This document shows, piece after piece, positions 1 to 9,596 of a stretch of DNA of 64,000 nt (positions within the stretch are counted from its first letter, which is position 1; the number at the start of each line of letters is the position of its first letter). The notes under the pieces were generated by a model. That model was not told the DNA's origin. It did no database searches and saw only the letters and a program-made list of their open reading frames with translations. The stretch is from Rhizobium sp. FKY42 (GTDB taxonomy: Bacteria; Pseudomonadota; Alphaproteobacteria; Rhizobiales; Rhizobiaceae), in contig NZ_STGA01000004.1 in NCBI RefSeq assembly GCF_005222835.1, forward strand, positions 62,001 to 126,000, in the 5' to 3' direction. The translations under genes were made by a program, and so were the position numbers.

Positions 1-224
1 GCCAAGGCACCATTGCTGCCGCAGGATTGGATGTCTTCTATGACGAGCCGAAGGTTCCGGCCGGATTTTTTGATCTTCCGAACCTATGCATGCTGCCGCA
101 TGTCGCTTCGGCATCGGTGCCAACACGCAACGACATGGCCGATCTCGTTGTCGACAACTTGATCAGATGGTTCAACGAGAAGCAGTTGCTGACCGCCGTG
201 CCGGAAACGCCTGTCACGACGTAA
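1..224 (+). CDS. D-2-hydroxyacid dehydrogenase, C-terminal fragment
   Basis: The gene enters from the left edge; reading from base 3 gives about 73 residues to a TAA stop. The fragment has GLDVFYDEP followed by LPHVASAS, the C-terminal signature of NAD(P)-dependent D-2-hydroxyacid dehydrogenases (glyoxylate/hydroxypyruvate reductase type), where the His of PHVAS is the catalytic acid/base. These enzymes reduce 2-oxoacids in the cytoplasm. The substrate cannot be told from this fragment. The stop codon directly abuts the stop codon of the convergent next gene. Confidence 0.85.
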   Translation, partial: QGTIAAAGLDVFYDEPKVPAGFFDLPNLCMLPHVASASVPTRNDMADLVVDNLIRWFNEKQLLTAVPETPVTT

Positions 225-986
225 TCAGGCTTTTGGTCTGCGAGCCGCGTAATCATGTACAGCGGCTCCGAAAGCCTGGAAAAGTGCGCGGGAGGGGCGA
301 TCTCCTTCCGCCCAATATTCCGGATGCCACTGAACGCCGACGGCAAAGCCTGTGGCGCCGATCACCGAAACGGCTTCGATGGTGCCATCTTCTGCTTTGG
401 CTTCCACCTGCAGACGAGGGGCTTTTTCGCCGATAGCCTGACGATGCAGCGAATTCACCTGGACTTCTCCGGTCAGACCCAGATAGCGCTCCATGCAGGA
501 CCCCTGTTCGATCAGCACCGGCTGGCGGATCGAATACATCTCGTCTCGGCTCTCGACCGGCGGCTTGCGATGATCCCATGTGCCGGGCTGATCCTGAATC
601 TCCCGTGCCAGCGTTCCGCCCAGCGCCACGTTCAGTTCCTGTATGCCCCGGCAGATGGCAAGCAGCGGAATGCCGCGCTCGATCGTCTGGCGAATGAGTT
701 CGAGTGAAGTGGCATCACGGGCGGGATCGAAAGGGCCGTCTGCTTCCGTCCAGTCCGCGCCGTAGAGGGAAGGGTGGACATTCGTGGCCGAGCCCGAGAT
801 CAGGACCCCGTCTACCCGATCAAGAACCGTTTTGAGGTCGGCCCCGGTTTCAAGGGCCGGTATGATAACCGGCATACCGTTGGCGACCTTCAGCACGGCG
901 TTGACATATTGCGTCTGGACGGCGTGCCAGTCCGCCTTGTCGAGATGGCGGATATCGGCGGGAATGGCGATGAGCGGCAGGGTCAT
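225..986 (-). CDS. Class I glutamine amidotransferase-like gamma-glutamyl hydrolase (PuuD/peptidase C26 type)
   Basis: A 253-residue cytoplasmic protein. LAICRGIQELNV places the nucleophile Cys at residue 112, and QWHPEYW supplies the His 221/Glu 223 partners: the triad of the C26 family, which includes gamma-glutamyl-GABA hydrolase PuuD. Family members hydrolyse gamma-glutamyl amides in polyamine or GABA catabolism; the exact substrate is inferred. The start at 986 is chosen over the ATG at 1010 because GGAG lies just upstream and the protein then begins MTLPLIAIPAD, as relatives do. The gene converges on the dehydrogenase with no intergenic base. Confidence 0.85.
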   Translation of the reverse strand: MTLPLIAIPADIRHLDKADWHAVQTQYVNAVLKVANGMPVIIPALETGADLKTVLDRVDGVLISGSATNVHPSLYGADWTEADGPFDPARDATSLELIRQTIERGIPLLAICRGIQELNVALGGTLAREIQDQPGTWDHRKPPVESRDEMYSIRQPVLIEQGSCMERYLGLTGEVQVNSLHRQAIGEKAPRLQVEAKAEDGTIEAVSVIGATGFAVGVQWHPEYWAEGDRPSRALFQAFGAAVHDYAARRPKA

Positions 987-1052
987 TGCATACTCCGTAT
1001 AGAGCCGCATTTTTCACCAGTAGGCCAGCCCGGTGTCAAGCGTCAGACCTTA

Positions 1053-1283
1053 TACCAAATGTCGATGATAGGAACCGATTGCGTGGGACCGGAGACCTGC
1101 ATCGGTCGAGGATTGCGACAAAGTCGGTTGAGGAAATCCGGCCCATCCAGAGGACCGGGCGCTTTTGGCCTTCGGACGTCGTCGAAAATCTGCGCCGGTC
1201 GGATCGGTCCGACTGTGGTTTTCTTCTCGCCGCAAACCAAAATCGCTCCGGCGCAATCGGTCCCTATCATCGACATTTGGTAT
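1053..1283. mobile_element. MITE-like element with 30-bp terminal inverted repeats
   Basis: The left end (1053-1082) and the reverse complement of the right end (1254-1283) both begin TACCAAATGTCGATGATAGG and agree over 30 bases with one mismatch (A versus G at position 21). The ends are flanked by TTA on both sides, or by TA if the boundary is set two bases inward, either of which could be a target duplication. The 170-bp interior has no convincing gene; the short ORFs crossing it simply read the repeats on both strands. Size and structure fit a non-autonomous miniature transposable element or a rhizobial intergenic mosaic repeat. No second copy was seen in the window. Confidence 0.75.
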
Positions 1284-1474
1284 TAGTGTGCCCTCAACTG
1301 CCGAAGTTTTAGCCAACGAGATTACATTAGACGAAAGTATTGTGCTCGTCAGGTCACCAATCACGAAGGAATATTATCCCGACCGCTTGCCAGCGGGCAG
1401 ACCGCATGTTTACTTCGAACCATGGCCGGTGGAGGGGAAAAAACCGTCGGCGCATCAATAACGGGAGGTACTAA

Positions 1475-2581
<1,107 letters not shown>

Positions 2582-2605
2582 TCAATTCATCCGTTTTCCA
2601 AACGA

Positions 2606-2633
2606 AACCCGGGGCTTCAACCCCGGGTTTTTT
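2606..2633 (+). terminator. Intrinsic terminator of the TRAP binding-protein gene
   Basis: A 9-bp perfect stem AACCCGGGG/CCCCGGGTT with a 6-base loop is followed by a T run, 24 bases after the stop codon. Confidence 0.9.
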
Positions 2634-2651
2634 GTTGCCTGTACGAGATAT

Positions 2652-2680
2652 AAAAAAAGGCCCCACCGAGGTGAGGCCTT
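2652..2680 (-). terminator. Intrinsic terminator of the dctQM transcript
   Basis: On the minus strand the stem AAGGCCTCACC/GGTGGGGCCTT (one mismatch) is followed by seven T. It lies 22 bases after the stop of the large permease gene and back to back with the terminator of the convergent binding-protein gene. Confidence 0.88.
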
Positions 2681-2701
2681 GATGTCAGGACCCAAGCAAT
2701 C

Positions 2702-4156
2702 TCAAGGATTGATCTTGGGTGGCTCGCCAAGGTTTGGCATGGGTGTGCCGAAATTCGGCATGCTTCCACCATCCAGACCACCAATGCTCGGCACATCAAT
2801 CTTGATGTTGTTGAGATCCGGTGGCGGCGAATGATCCAGCCAGTAAGTAACCGTTTCCGGCCAGAAGATGACGATGGCGACAAGGATCAACTGCATGCAG
2901 AGCCACGGGATCGCACCCATGTAGATATCCGAGGTCTTCACACTGCGCGGCGCGATCGAGCGCAGGTAGAAGAGCGCGAAGCCGAAGGGCGGGTGCATAA
3001 AGCTTGTCTGCATATTGATGCAGATCAGGACGCCGAACCAGATGAGATCGATACCCAGCGAATTGGCCACGGGCGCCAGCATCGGAATGACGATGAAGGC
3101 GATTTCGAAGAAATCGAGGAAAAAGGCCAGGATGAAGATGAAGATGTTGACGAAGATGAGGAAGCCAACAGCGCCGCCCGGCACATGCGAGAGCATGTGT
3201 TCAATCCAGAAGCCGCCATTCATGCCCTGAAACACAAGGCTGAAGCAGGTGGCGCCCACCAGGATGAAGACCACCATGGCCGTGATGTGCATGGTTGAAT
3301 GCATGCCTTGGCGAATGAGATCCCAGGTCAGGCGACGGTGCATTGCGGCGAGACCCATGCCACCGACGACGCCAAGCGCGCCGGCCTCTGTGGGCGTTGC
3401 AAGCCCCATGAAGATGGTGCCGAGGACGAGGAAGATGAGGACAATGGAGGGCACCATGCCCGCCAGCACCTTCCAAATTAATTTCATGTCCAATTCACCG
3501 CGTGCTTCCAAAGGTAGCGCGGGTATATCTTTTGGACGCACCAAAGACAGGATGAAGATGAACAGGATAAAGATCAGGACTTGCAGGATGGATGGACCGA
3601 TGGCGCCCAGATACATATCGCCAACCGACTTGCCCAGCTGGTCTGCCAGAACGATCAGAACGAGAGAGGGCGGAATCACCTGCGTAATCGTGCCGGACGC
3701 GGCGATAACGCCGGTGGCCAGACGAGGATTGTAGCCGTATTTCAGCATGATTGGCAGGGAGATCACGCCCATGGTGATGACCGATGCCGCGACAGTTCCC
3801 GTGATCGCGCCCAGAACGGCACCGACCAGAATAACGGCGTAGGCCAGACCTCCGGGAATTGCCCCGAAGAGTTTGCCCATGCCTTCGAGCAGATCTTCCG
3901 CAAGTCCGCACCGTTCCAGGATGGCTCCCATGAAGGTGAAGAACGGAATCGCCAGAAGCAGGTCGTTCGATACTATACCGAAGATGCGAAGCGGAAGTGC
4001 CTGCAGAAACGCCTGGTCGAAGTGACCGGTGAAAACGCCGATGACGCCGAAGAAGAGACCGACCGCTGCCAGTGAGAACGCGACCGGAAAACCGTAGAGC
4101 ATGAAGATGACCATGCCCACGAACATGGCTGGCGGTATAATGCCAAAATCGAACAT
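2702..4156 (-). CDS. TRAP transporter large permease, DctM family
   Basis: A 484-residue, strongly hydrophobic protein with about 12-13 predicted membrane segments beginning MFDFGIIPPAMFVGMVIF. It is the DctM/TakM family ion-coupled translocation subunit of the inner membrane. The family usually ends soon after the last helix; here a Pro/Gly-rich cytoplasmic tail (LDGGSMPNFGTPMPNLGEPP) follows. The start at 4156 is chosen because GGGGGATA lies upstream and the upstream extension overlaps dctQ. It starts 25 bases after dctQ in the same operon and should work with the TakP-like binding protein encoded at 1475-2581. Confidence 0.9.
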   Translation of the reverse strand: MFDFGIIPPAMFVGMVIFMLYGFPVAFSLAAVGLFFGVIGVFTGHFDQAFLQALPLRIFGIVSNDLLLAIPFFTFMGAILERCGLAEDLLEGMGKLFGAIPGGLAYAVILVGAVLGAITGTVAASVITMGVISLPIMLKYGYNPRLATGVIAASGTITQVIPPSLVLIVLADQLGKSVGDMYLGAIGPSILQVLIFILFIFILSLVRPKDIPALPLEARGELDMKLIWKVLAGMVPSIVLIFLVLGTIFMGLATPTEAGALGVVGGMGLAAMHRRLTWDLIRQGMHSTMHITAMVVFILVGATCFSLVFQGMNGGFWIEHMLSHVPGGAVGFLIFVNIFIFILAFFLDFFEIAFIVIPMLAPVANSLGIDLIWFGVLICINMQTSFMHPPFGFALFYLRSIAPRSVKTSDIYMGAIPWLCMQLILVAIVIFWPETVTYWLDHSPPPDLNNIKIDVPSIGGLDGGSMPNFGTPMPNLGEPPKINP

Positions 4157-4181
4157 TGATGATATCCCCCGACGCGTCTGC

Positions 4182-4721
4182 TTACTGCAGCGGCTTTTCG
4201 TATTTTGTATCGATGTCGATAATGCCTTGCAGCCCTGCAATCCGCTTGATCAGTTCGGAAAGGCCCTGCAGAGCGATCAGCGCAAAACCTGCGAAGATGA
4301 TGAACTTCACGGGCCAGCGGATAAGGCCGCCTGCATTTGACGAGATTTCCATCTGCTGCCAGGAGAGCAAGAAGACCGGCCAGGACAGCCACGCCAGATA
4401 AAGGCAGGCCGGGATCAGGAACAGGACAATGCCGATGACGTCGACCCAGAGGCGTGCTCGGGGAGAAATTGCTCCATAGATCAGATCGACGCGAACATGC
4501 TCATTGGCGCGCAGCGTATGGGCGGCGCCCATCAGGACGATAAAGGCGAACATGTACCACTGGATTTCGAGCCACGCATTCGAACTGTAGTTGAAGGCAT
4601 AGCGGATAATGGCGTTGCCAGCGCTGACGAGGCAGCACCCAAGAACCAGATAACCGGCAAACTTGCCGATGACTTCACTGACGCGATCAATGGCGCGACT
4701 GATAGCAATGAACGCCTGCAT
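4182..4721 (-). CDS. TRAP transporter small permease, DctQ family
   Basis: A 179-residue protein with four predicted membrane helices, including YLVLGCCLVSAGNAIIRYAF and the WLEIQWYMFAFIVLMGAA segment typical of DctQ. DctQ pairs with DctM in the inner membrane. The start at 4721 (MQAFIAISRAI) is preceded by GGGGAG; the longer open frame upstream has no ribosome site and an unlikely composition. First gene of the dctQM operon. Confidence 0.88.
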   Translation of the reverse strand: MQAFIAISRAIDRVSEVIGKFAGYLVLGCCLVSAGNAIIRYAFNYSSNAWLEIQWYMFAFIVLMGAAHTLRANEHVRVDLIYGAISPRARLWVDVIGIVLFLIPACLYLAWLSWPVFLLSWQQMEISSNAGGLIRWPVKFIIFAGFALIALQGLSELIKRIAGLQGIIDIDTKYEKPLQ

Positions 4722-5021
4722 AGGCTCCCCCACCTTATTCTTTGTTATCTTCTCTAAGGCTAAATCGTGAATCGGCGCAACGCTACCTATGTATCGGGGG
4801 CTCTCCTTTCCCGATATTTCTTGCTTAGTGATGCGCGATTGCGCAGGAAAGTGTCGTCTGTCAGATTTTCGCGAGCGTATCGCAGATTCACGTCCCGCGC
4901 AGCAGACTGCGAAACAGCAAGTCGATTGCGCTTTTTGTGCTTTTTGTGTAGCCATTTATCACAGTAGAGGATTGCGCCTGTATTGCAGGCGCTGGACATC
5001 GATGCAGGGGAGAGTTTGAGC
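4722..5021. promoter_or_regulatory. Divergent promoter region, with a hairpin before the oxidase subunit gene
   Basis: No gene is seen. The region holds the promoters of dctQM (leftward) and of the aa3 subunit IV gene (rightward). A perfect 7-bp hairpin GCGCCTG/CAGGCGC with a 5-base loop lies at 4974-4992, about 30 bases upstream of the rightward start codon, so it would sit in the mRNA leader. Two close copies of CTTTTTGTG lie at 4931-4949. Confidence 0.5.
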
Positions 5022-5246
5022 ATGGATCATCATCACGCAGGACCGGTCGAAACAGGCGCTCCGATGGACTATCGCGAGCACGAAAAGACCTATGATCTGT
5101 TCCTCGCCGGTGCCAAGTGGGGCACGATGATGTGTGTTGTGCTGCTGATTGCGATGGTGGCCGGTTTTTACGCCGGTGGCGGGCTGCTTGGTGGAATTCT
5201 GGTGTTCTTCATCTTGAACGCTGCCGGTTTCTATCTGCTGCGCTGA
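5022..5246 (+). CDS. aa3-type cytochrome c oxidase subunit IV
   Basis: A 74-residue protein: a His-rich N-terminus (MDHHHAGPVETG), the motif MDYREHEKTYDLFLAGAKWG, and a single membrane helix. This is the bacterial aa3 subunit IV family, a small helix attached to the terminal oxidase of the inner membrane. The start at 5022 has GGGGAGA upstream. It is not next to other oxidase genes here, which is usual for this family. An intrinsic terminator follows. Confidence 0.88.
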   Translation: MDHHHAGPVETGAPMDYREHEKTYDLFLAGAKWGTMMCVVLLIAMVAGFYAGGGLLGGILVFFILNAAGFYLLR

Positions 5247-5280
5247 TTGGAAGTCCTCATTCGCAAGATGAAACGAAGAA

Positions 5281-5304
5281 GGCCCGGCATCGACCGGGCC
5301 TTTT
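5281..5304 (+). terminator. Intrinsic terminator after the oxidase subunit IV gene
   Basis: A 7-bp stem GGCCCGG/CCGGGCC with a 6-base loop CATCGA and TTTT. It lies 34 bases after the stop codon; the gene on the other side converges on it. Confidence 0.85.
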
Positions 5305-5331
5305 GCTTAAAGTCTGCAAAGTGAGATCTTG

Positions 5332-6231
5332 TCAGCCCGCGGCAGCCGGGCCACTGCGCGTGCGTGCAGCACCGTCCTGTGCAGGCTTGTAGTTTGGGTC
5401 CAGACGAACAGCATGGTTGTAGGACTTGTAGGCGCGCGCCTTGTCGCCGCGGCGCTCATAGACCAGCGCCTGATTCGCCCAGGATTCGGCAATCTTGTCG
5501 TTCAGCTCGATGGCATGGTTGAAGTCGGCAAAGGCATTGTCATCGTTGTTCAGCGCGACATAGGATACGCCGCGGCCGTTATAGGGTTCTGGCGAACCCG
5601 GAGACAACGAGATGGCCTTGGAGAAGTCTTCGATCGCCTGGGCGTGCTGCCCGCGAACCTGGTAGATCAGACCACGGCCATGCCAGGCGCGACCATCCGT
5701 CGTGTCCTGCTGGATTGCGCGGTCGAAATCATTGAAGGCCTCGTTGATGCGGCCAGCCTGACGATAGATGTTCCCGCGTCCGATCAGGGCCACGTCGTAA
5801 TTCGGGTTGATCTGAAGCGCGGTGTTATAGTCATTTACAGCTTCCGCTGGCTTGCCCATATTACGGTAGACGAGCGCACGGTTCGCATAGGCCTGGAAGA
5901 AGCGAGGATTCAGCTGGATTGCGCGGTTGAAATCGTCCACGGCGCGCTTGAACTCACCGGAACGTCCATAGGCCGCGCCGCGAACATTATAGCCTTCCGG
6001 ATCCTGCGGGTTTGCCTGAATGACTGAAGAGAGGGAGGCAATGTTCTGCTCAGACCCTTGCGCGCGATCAAGACGGATGAGGTCGGTGCTGGTCGTTGTT
6101 TCGCAACCAGCCAGCAGCAGTCCGCTGAGCAGCAGCATTGGTCCCGCGATGCGAACCTGCAAGCGGCGATTCGTCTGCCTTGTTTCTGGGGTTGGAAGTT
6201 CAGGCGAATTTGCTGCGGTCGTAGCGGCCAT
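5332..6231 (-). CDS. TPR-repeat lipoprotein
   Basis: A 299-residue protein. After a leader with a hydrophobic run comes the lipobox LLAGC, predicting lipid attachment. About six tetratricopeptide repeats follow (units such as GEFKRAVDDFNRAIQLNP and GKPAEAVNDYNTALQINP). The architecture resembles NlpI-type scaffolds that hold envelope enzymes; the partner here is unknown. The ATG at 6231 is preferred over the in-frame TTG at 6240 because GAGGAA lies about nine bases before it. The leader before the hydrophobic run is unusually long for a lipoprotein, so an internal start is possible. Confidence 0.8.
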   Translation of the reverse strand: MAATTAANSPELPTPETRQTNRRLQVRIAGPMLLLSGLLLAGCETTTSTDLIRLDRAQGSEQNIASLSSVIQANPQDPEGYNVRGAAYGRSGEFKRAVDDFNRAIQLNPRFFQAYANRALVYRNMGKPAEAVNDYNTALQINPNYDVALIGRGNIYRQAGRINEAFNDFDRAIQQDTTDGRAWHGRGLIYQVRGQHAQAIEDFSKAISLSPGSPEPYNGRGVSYVALNNDDNAFADFNHAIELNDKIAESWANQALVYERRGDKARAYKSYNHAVRLDPNYKPAQDGAARTRSGPAAAG

Positions 6232-6281
6232 CAGGCACAATTCCTCGTGTCTTTACGTGTAAGGCGGCGATCCGGGAAACC

Positions 6282-6314
6282 AAAAAAAGCGGCGGCGAAA
6301 ATTCGCCCCCGCCC
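6282..6314 (-). terminator. Intrinsic terminator of rpsU
   Basis: On the minus strand GCGGGGGCGAA pairs with TTCGCCGCCGC (one mismatch) and is followed by seven T. It separates rpsU from the TPR gene. Confidence 0.85.
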
Positions 6315-6348
6315 TTCAATCACGAAATAACGTCGAAAAGACGGCCAA

Positions 6349-6576
6349 TCAGCGGCCGGTGCGACCAGCAGCAACCAGACCTTCACGCTGTGCGCGCTTA
6401 CGGGCCAGCTTGCGCACGCGGCGCACAGCTTCTGCCTTTTCACGAGCGCGCTTCTGGGAAGGCTTCTCGTAATAATCGCGCATCTTCATTTCGCGGAAGA
6501 TGCCTTCGCGCTGCATCTTCTTCTTGAGAGCGCGGAGAGCCTGATCAACGTTGTTGTCGCGGACAAGTACCTGCAC
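6349..6576 (-). CDS. rpsU: 30S ribosomal protein S21
   Basis: A 75-residue basic protein containing [20 protein letters not shown] and [20 protein letters not shown], the S21 signature. It is a small-subunit protein involved in initiation. The start is a GTG at 6576, where the conserved family N-terminus (M/V)QVLVRDNN begins; the longer ATG frame upstream adds unrelated residues. AAAGGAACGGGA precedes it. The C-terminal extension VAAGRTGR goes beyond the enterobacterial length. Monocistronic, with its own terminator. Confidence 0.93.
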   Translation of the reverse strand: MQVLVRDNNVDQALRALKKKMQREGIFREMKMRDYYEKPSQKRAREKAEAVRRVRKLARKRAQREGLVAAGRTGR

Positions 6577-6879
6577 GTGAATCCCGTTCCTTTGGTTATT
6601 CGAGTTAGCCGCCTGACAGCGCAGTACTGAAGGCGAAACAATAGGTTTCCATGGCCGCAGCCATGCGATTGGTGAAGGCACATAACAGAAGGGATTTACG
6701 AAGTCCAGCGGGCTTGGCGGCTCCGTTTGCTAAATTGTGCAAAACCCATTGAATCCAGCGGGTCCAGTACTATGCACGGCCCCATCAAGGCTTGATGAAA
6801 AAGATGCTGCGATTTGAATTTTAGAAAACAAGGCGCATATACCGGCAGGTTTCAATAACGACAGGACAGGAGAAGCAAT
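6577..6879. promoter_or_regulatory. Divergent intergenic region, rpsU leader and oxidoreductase promoter
   Basis: No gene is supported. A small hairpin CATGGC/GCCATG with loop CGCA sits at 6650-6665, within the likely rpsU leader; it could be a regulatory structure but is short. The rightward gene is preceded by ACAGGAGAAG, a good ribosome site. Confidence 0.4.
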
Positions 6880-7860
6880 ATGCAAGGCCTTTCATATTCG
6901 GAGTTCGGCAAACCCTCCGATGTGCTCGCGGTTCAGGAGCTTTCCAAGCCGGAACCCGCGGCTGGCGAGGTGCGCCTGCGCATGATTTTGTCTCCGATCC
7001 ACAATCATGATGTGCTGACGGTCAGCGGCCAATATGGTTACAAGCCGCCGCTTCCGGCTGGGGCCGGTAGCGAAGGTGTGGGCATTGTCGATGCGCTGGG
7101 CGAGGGTGTGCAGGGTGTCTCTGTCGGTCAGCGTGTGGTTGCCAGCGGTCTCAAGGGGGCCTGGGCGGAATATGCCATAGCGAAGGGCGCCTCCTGTGTG
7201 CCGATGCCAGAGAGCATCGATGATGAAACGGCGGCGCAGCTGATTGCCATGCCCCTGAGCGCTTTGACGCTTCTGGAATTCACCGGTATCCGCGAAGGCC
7301 AGTGGCTTATCCAGAATGCTGCCAATGGTGCGGTCGGCAAGGTACTGGCGCAGCTTGCCAAGCCGCGTGGCATTCATGTCATCAACCTTGTGCGCCGTGC
7401 TGATGCGGTTGAAGAGCTGAAGGAGCTTGGCATTGAAAACGTTATTGCGACCGATGCGCCGAATTGGAAGGAGACGGTAACGTCGCTGACGGGTACATCG
7501 CCAATCGCGGTTGCCATCGATGGTGTGGGCGGAGATGCCTCTGGCGACCTGCTGTCACTTCTGGGCGAGGGTGGCCAACTCATTTCGTTTGGCGTGATGT
7601 CAGGCGAAAAGATGCGGATTTCTGCCGGAGATGTCATTTTCAAACAGGCGGTGGTGAAAGGGTTCTGGCTTGCCAAGTTGATGGAAACCATGTCGCGCGA
7701 GGATGCCGGTCGCATGATCGGCGAGCTGGTCACGCGGGCTGCCAAAGGCGAGCTTAAGCTTCAGGTCGATGCGGTGTTTGAGCTTGCCGATGCCCCCAAG
7801 GCGGTGGATGCTGCTGTAGAGCGCGGACGCAAGGGCAAGGTTTTGCTGCGCCTCTCCTGA
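6880..7860 (+). CDS. NADPH:quinone reductase-like oxidoreductase (MDR superfamily)
   Basis: A 326-residue cytoplasmic protein. The N-terminal GroES-like half has LPAGAGSEGVGIVDALGEGV; the C-terminal Rossmann half has QNAANGAVGKVLAQLAKPRG, which binds NADPH in this family. The Cys ligands of zinc alcohol dehydrogenases are absent, placing it with quinone oxidoreductases or the related enoyl reductases. The electron acceptor is not known. GGAGAAG lies before the ATG. It stands alone upstream of the sox operon, separated from it by a palindrome. Confidence 0.85.
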   Translation: MQGLSYSEFGKPSDVLAVQELSKPEPAAGEVRLRMILSPIHNHDVLTVSGQYGYKPPLPAGAGSEGVGIVDALGEGVQGVSVGQRVVASGLKGAWAEYAIAKGASCVPMPESIDDETAAQLIAMPLSALTLLEFTGIREGQWLIQNAANGAVGKVLAQLAKPRGIHVINLVRRADAVEELKELGIENVIATDAPNWKETVTSLTGTSPIAVAIDGVGGDASGDLLSLLGEGGQLISFGVMSGEKMRISAGDVIFKQAVVKGFWLAKLMETMSREDAGRMIGELVTRAAKGELKLQVDAVFELADAPKAVDAAVERGRKGKVLLRLS

Positions 7861-7923
7861 TCCTTGCGCAATGGATGTCGGGCACACCAACAAATTTGCG
7901 TGTGTCGAAACAGATGCCTGTAT

Positions 7924-7949
7924 GCGTCGCAAAGCAACCATTGCGACGC
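7924..7949. promoter_or_regulatory. 9-bp inverted repeat upstream of the sox operon
   Basis: GCGTCGCAA and TTGCGACGC form a perfect 9-bp inverted repeat around AGCAACCA, about 65 bases before soxB. There is no T run, so it looks more like an operator or leader hairpin than a terminator. The regulator is unknown. Confidence 0.45.
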
Positions 7950-8014
7950 GTCTCGATTTGCGATTTGTATGGCTCCACGACAGGCTATTCCGCCTCAAGG
8001 AGCTAAAGGCAGAT

Positions 8015-9268
8015 ATGCGCAAATATTCGGTCTTTGCGGTGGCCCGGGAGGCCATGCGCAGCCACAAGGGTTGGGAGCAGCAATGGACTTCTCCCGAGCC
8101 GCGTTCTTCTTATGATGTGATTATCATTGGCGCTGGCGGCCATGGTCTGGGTGCTGCCTATTATCTCGCGAAGGAACACGGCATTACCAATGTCGCGGTG
8201 ATCGAAAAGGGCTGGCTGGGTGGCGGTAATACGGGCCGCAACACCACCATCATCCGCTCCAACTATCTCTACGAAGAGAGCATGGATATCTACGAGCACT
8301 CCCTGAAGCTGTGGGAAGGCTTGAGCCAGGATCTCAATTATAACGTCATGTATTCGCCGCGCGGCGTCATGATGCTGTCGCACAACACACATGACATGCA
8401 GAGCTTCAAGCGGCACATCAATGCCAACCGGCTCTATGGCATCGACAATGAATGGCTGACGCCGGAAGAGGCGAAGAAGTTCTGTCCGCCGCTCGATATT
8501 TCAAAAACAGCAAGGTACCCCATCAATGGTGCGGCGTTGCAGAAGCGCGGTGGCACTGCGCGTCATGATGCGGTTGCCTGGGGCTATGCGCGCGCGGCGT
8601 CCGATCGCGGCGTTCACATCATCCAGAACTGCGAAGTCACCGGCATTCGCCGTGGCCCAAATGGCGAAGTCACCGGCGTAGAAACCAATCGCGGCTTCAT
8701 CGGTGCGCGCAAGATTGGCGTCTCCGCAGCCGGACATTCCTCGGTCGTCATGCAAATGGCGGATGTGCGCGTGCCGCTGACAAGCAATCCGTTGCAAGCT
8801 CTGGTGTCTGAGCCGCTGAAGCCGATTTTCCCCTGCGTGGTCATGTCCAACACGGTGCATGCCTATATTTCGCAGTCTGACAAGGGCGAACTGGTGATCG
8901 GTGCCGGCACCGACCAGTATCACTCCTATTCGCAGACGGGCGGATTGCAGATCATCACGCATACGCTCGACGCCATTTGCGAGCTTTTCCCGATCTTCCG
9001 CCGTGTGAAGATGATGCGCCAGTGGGGTGGCATCACCGATAACACCCCGGATCGTTCCGCCATCCAGAGCGTGACGCCAGTGCCGAACCTCTTCGTCAAT
9101 TGCGGCTGGGGAACGGGTGGCTTCAAGGCAACGCCTGGTTCTGCAAATCTGTTTGCCTGGCTGATTGCCAAGGGCGAGCCGCATCGTCTGGCGCAAGGGT
9201 TGACGCTGGATCGTTTCCGGACCGGACGCCTGATCGACGAAGCGGCTGCCGCCGCCGTCGCGCATTGA
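8015..9268 (+). CDS. soxB: Sarcosine oxidase, beta subunit
   Basis: A 417-residue flavoprotein, the usual SoxB length. The dinucleotide motif DVIIIGAGGHGLGAAYYLA starts near residue 33. As the catalytic subunit of heterotetrameric sarcosine oxidase it carries FAD and covalent FMN and demethylates sarcosine to glycine, passing formaldehyde to tetrahydrofolate. The start at 8015 gives the family N-terminus MRKYSVFAVAREAM and has AAGGAG upstream; the longer open frame is not credible. First gene of soxBDAG. Confidence 0.95.
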   Translation: MRKYSVFAVAREAMRSHKGWEQQWTSPEPRSSYDVIIIGAGGHGLGAAYYLAKEHGITNVAVIEKGWLGGGNTGRNTTIIRSNYLYEESMDIYEHSLKLWEGLSQDLNYNVMYSPRGVMMLSHNTHDMQSFKRHINANRLYGIDNEWLTPEEAKKFCPPLDISKTARYPINGAALQKRGGTARHDAVAWGYARAASDRGVHIIQNCEVTGIRRGPNGEVTGVETNRGFIGARKIGVSAAGHSSVVMQMADVRVPLTSNPLQALVSEPLKPIFPCVVMSNTVHAYISQSDKGELVIGAGTDQYHSYSQTGGLQIITHTLDAICELFPIFRRVKMMRQWGGITDNTPDRSAIQSVTPVPNLFVNCGWGTGGFKATPGSANLFAWLIAKGEPHRLAQGLTLDRFRTGRLIDEAAAAAVAH

Positions 9269-9281
9269 TAAGGGGACATTC

Positions 9282-9596
9282 ATGCTCTTGATCCATTGCC
9301 CCTATTGTGGCGAAAGCCGTTCCGAACTGGAATTCCGCTGGGCGGGCGAAGCGCATATTGCGCGCCCTGAGAACATTGCTGAAATCTCGGATGAAGCCTT
9401 TGCGGAGTATTTCTTCATTCGCGACAACACCAAGGGCATCGCCTGGGAACGCTGGCGGCACATTCATGGCTGCGGGCGCTTCTTCAATACGATTCGCGAT
9501 ACTGTCAGCGACAAGTTCCTGTTGAGCTACAAGGCCGGCCTTCCGCGTCAGCCGGTTCCGGGCGCCTCCGAAACTGTGGAAGGAGATGCGGCATGA
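9282..9596 (+). CDS. soxD: Sarcosine oxidase, delta subunit
   Basis: A 104-residue protein with the zinc-binding start MLLIHCPYCGESRSELEF and a later HIHGCGRFFN, as in SoxD. It is a structural subunit of the cytoplasmic heterotetramer. GGGGACA precedes the start, 13 bases after soxB, and the stop overlaps the soxA start by ATGA. Confidence 0.95.
   Translation: MLLIHCPYCGESRSELEFRWAGEAHIARPENIAEISDEAFAEYFFIRDNTKGIAWERWRHIHGCGRFFNTIRDTVSDKFLLSYKAGLPRQPVPGASETVEGDAA

Noticed and set aside
1043..1364. Small ORFs across the 1.05-1.28 kb region on both strands
   Set aside because: Their shared peptides come from reading the inverted repeat ends on both strands; no independent gene support.
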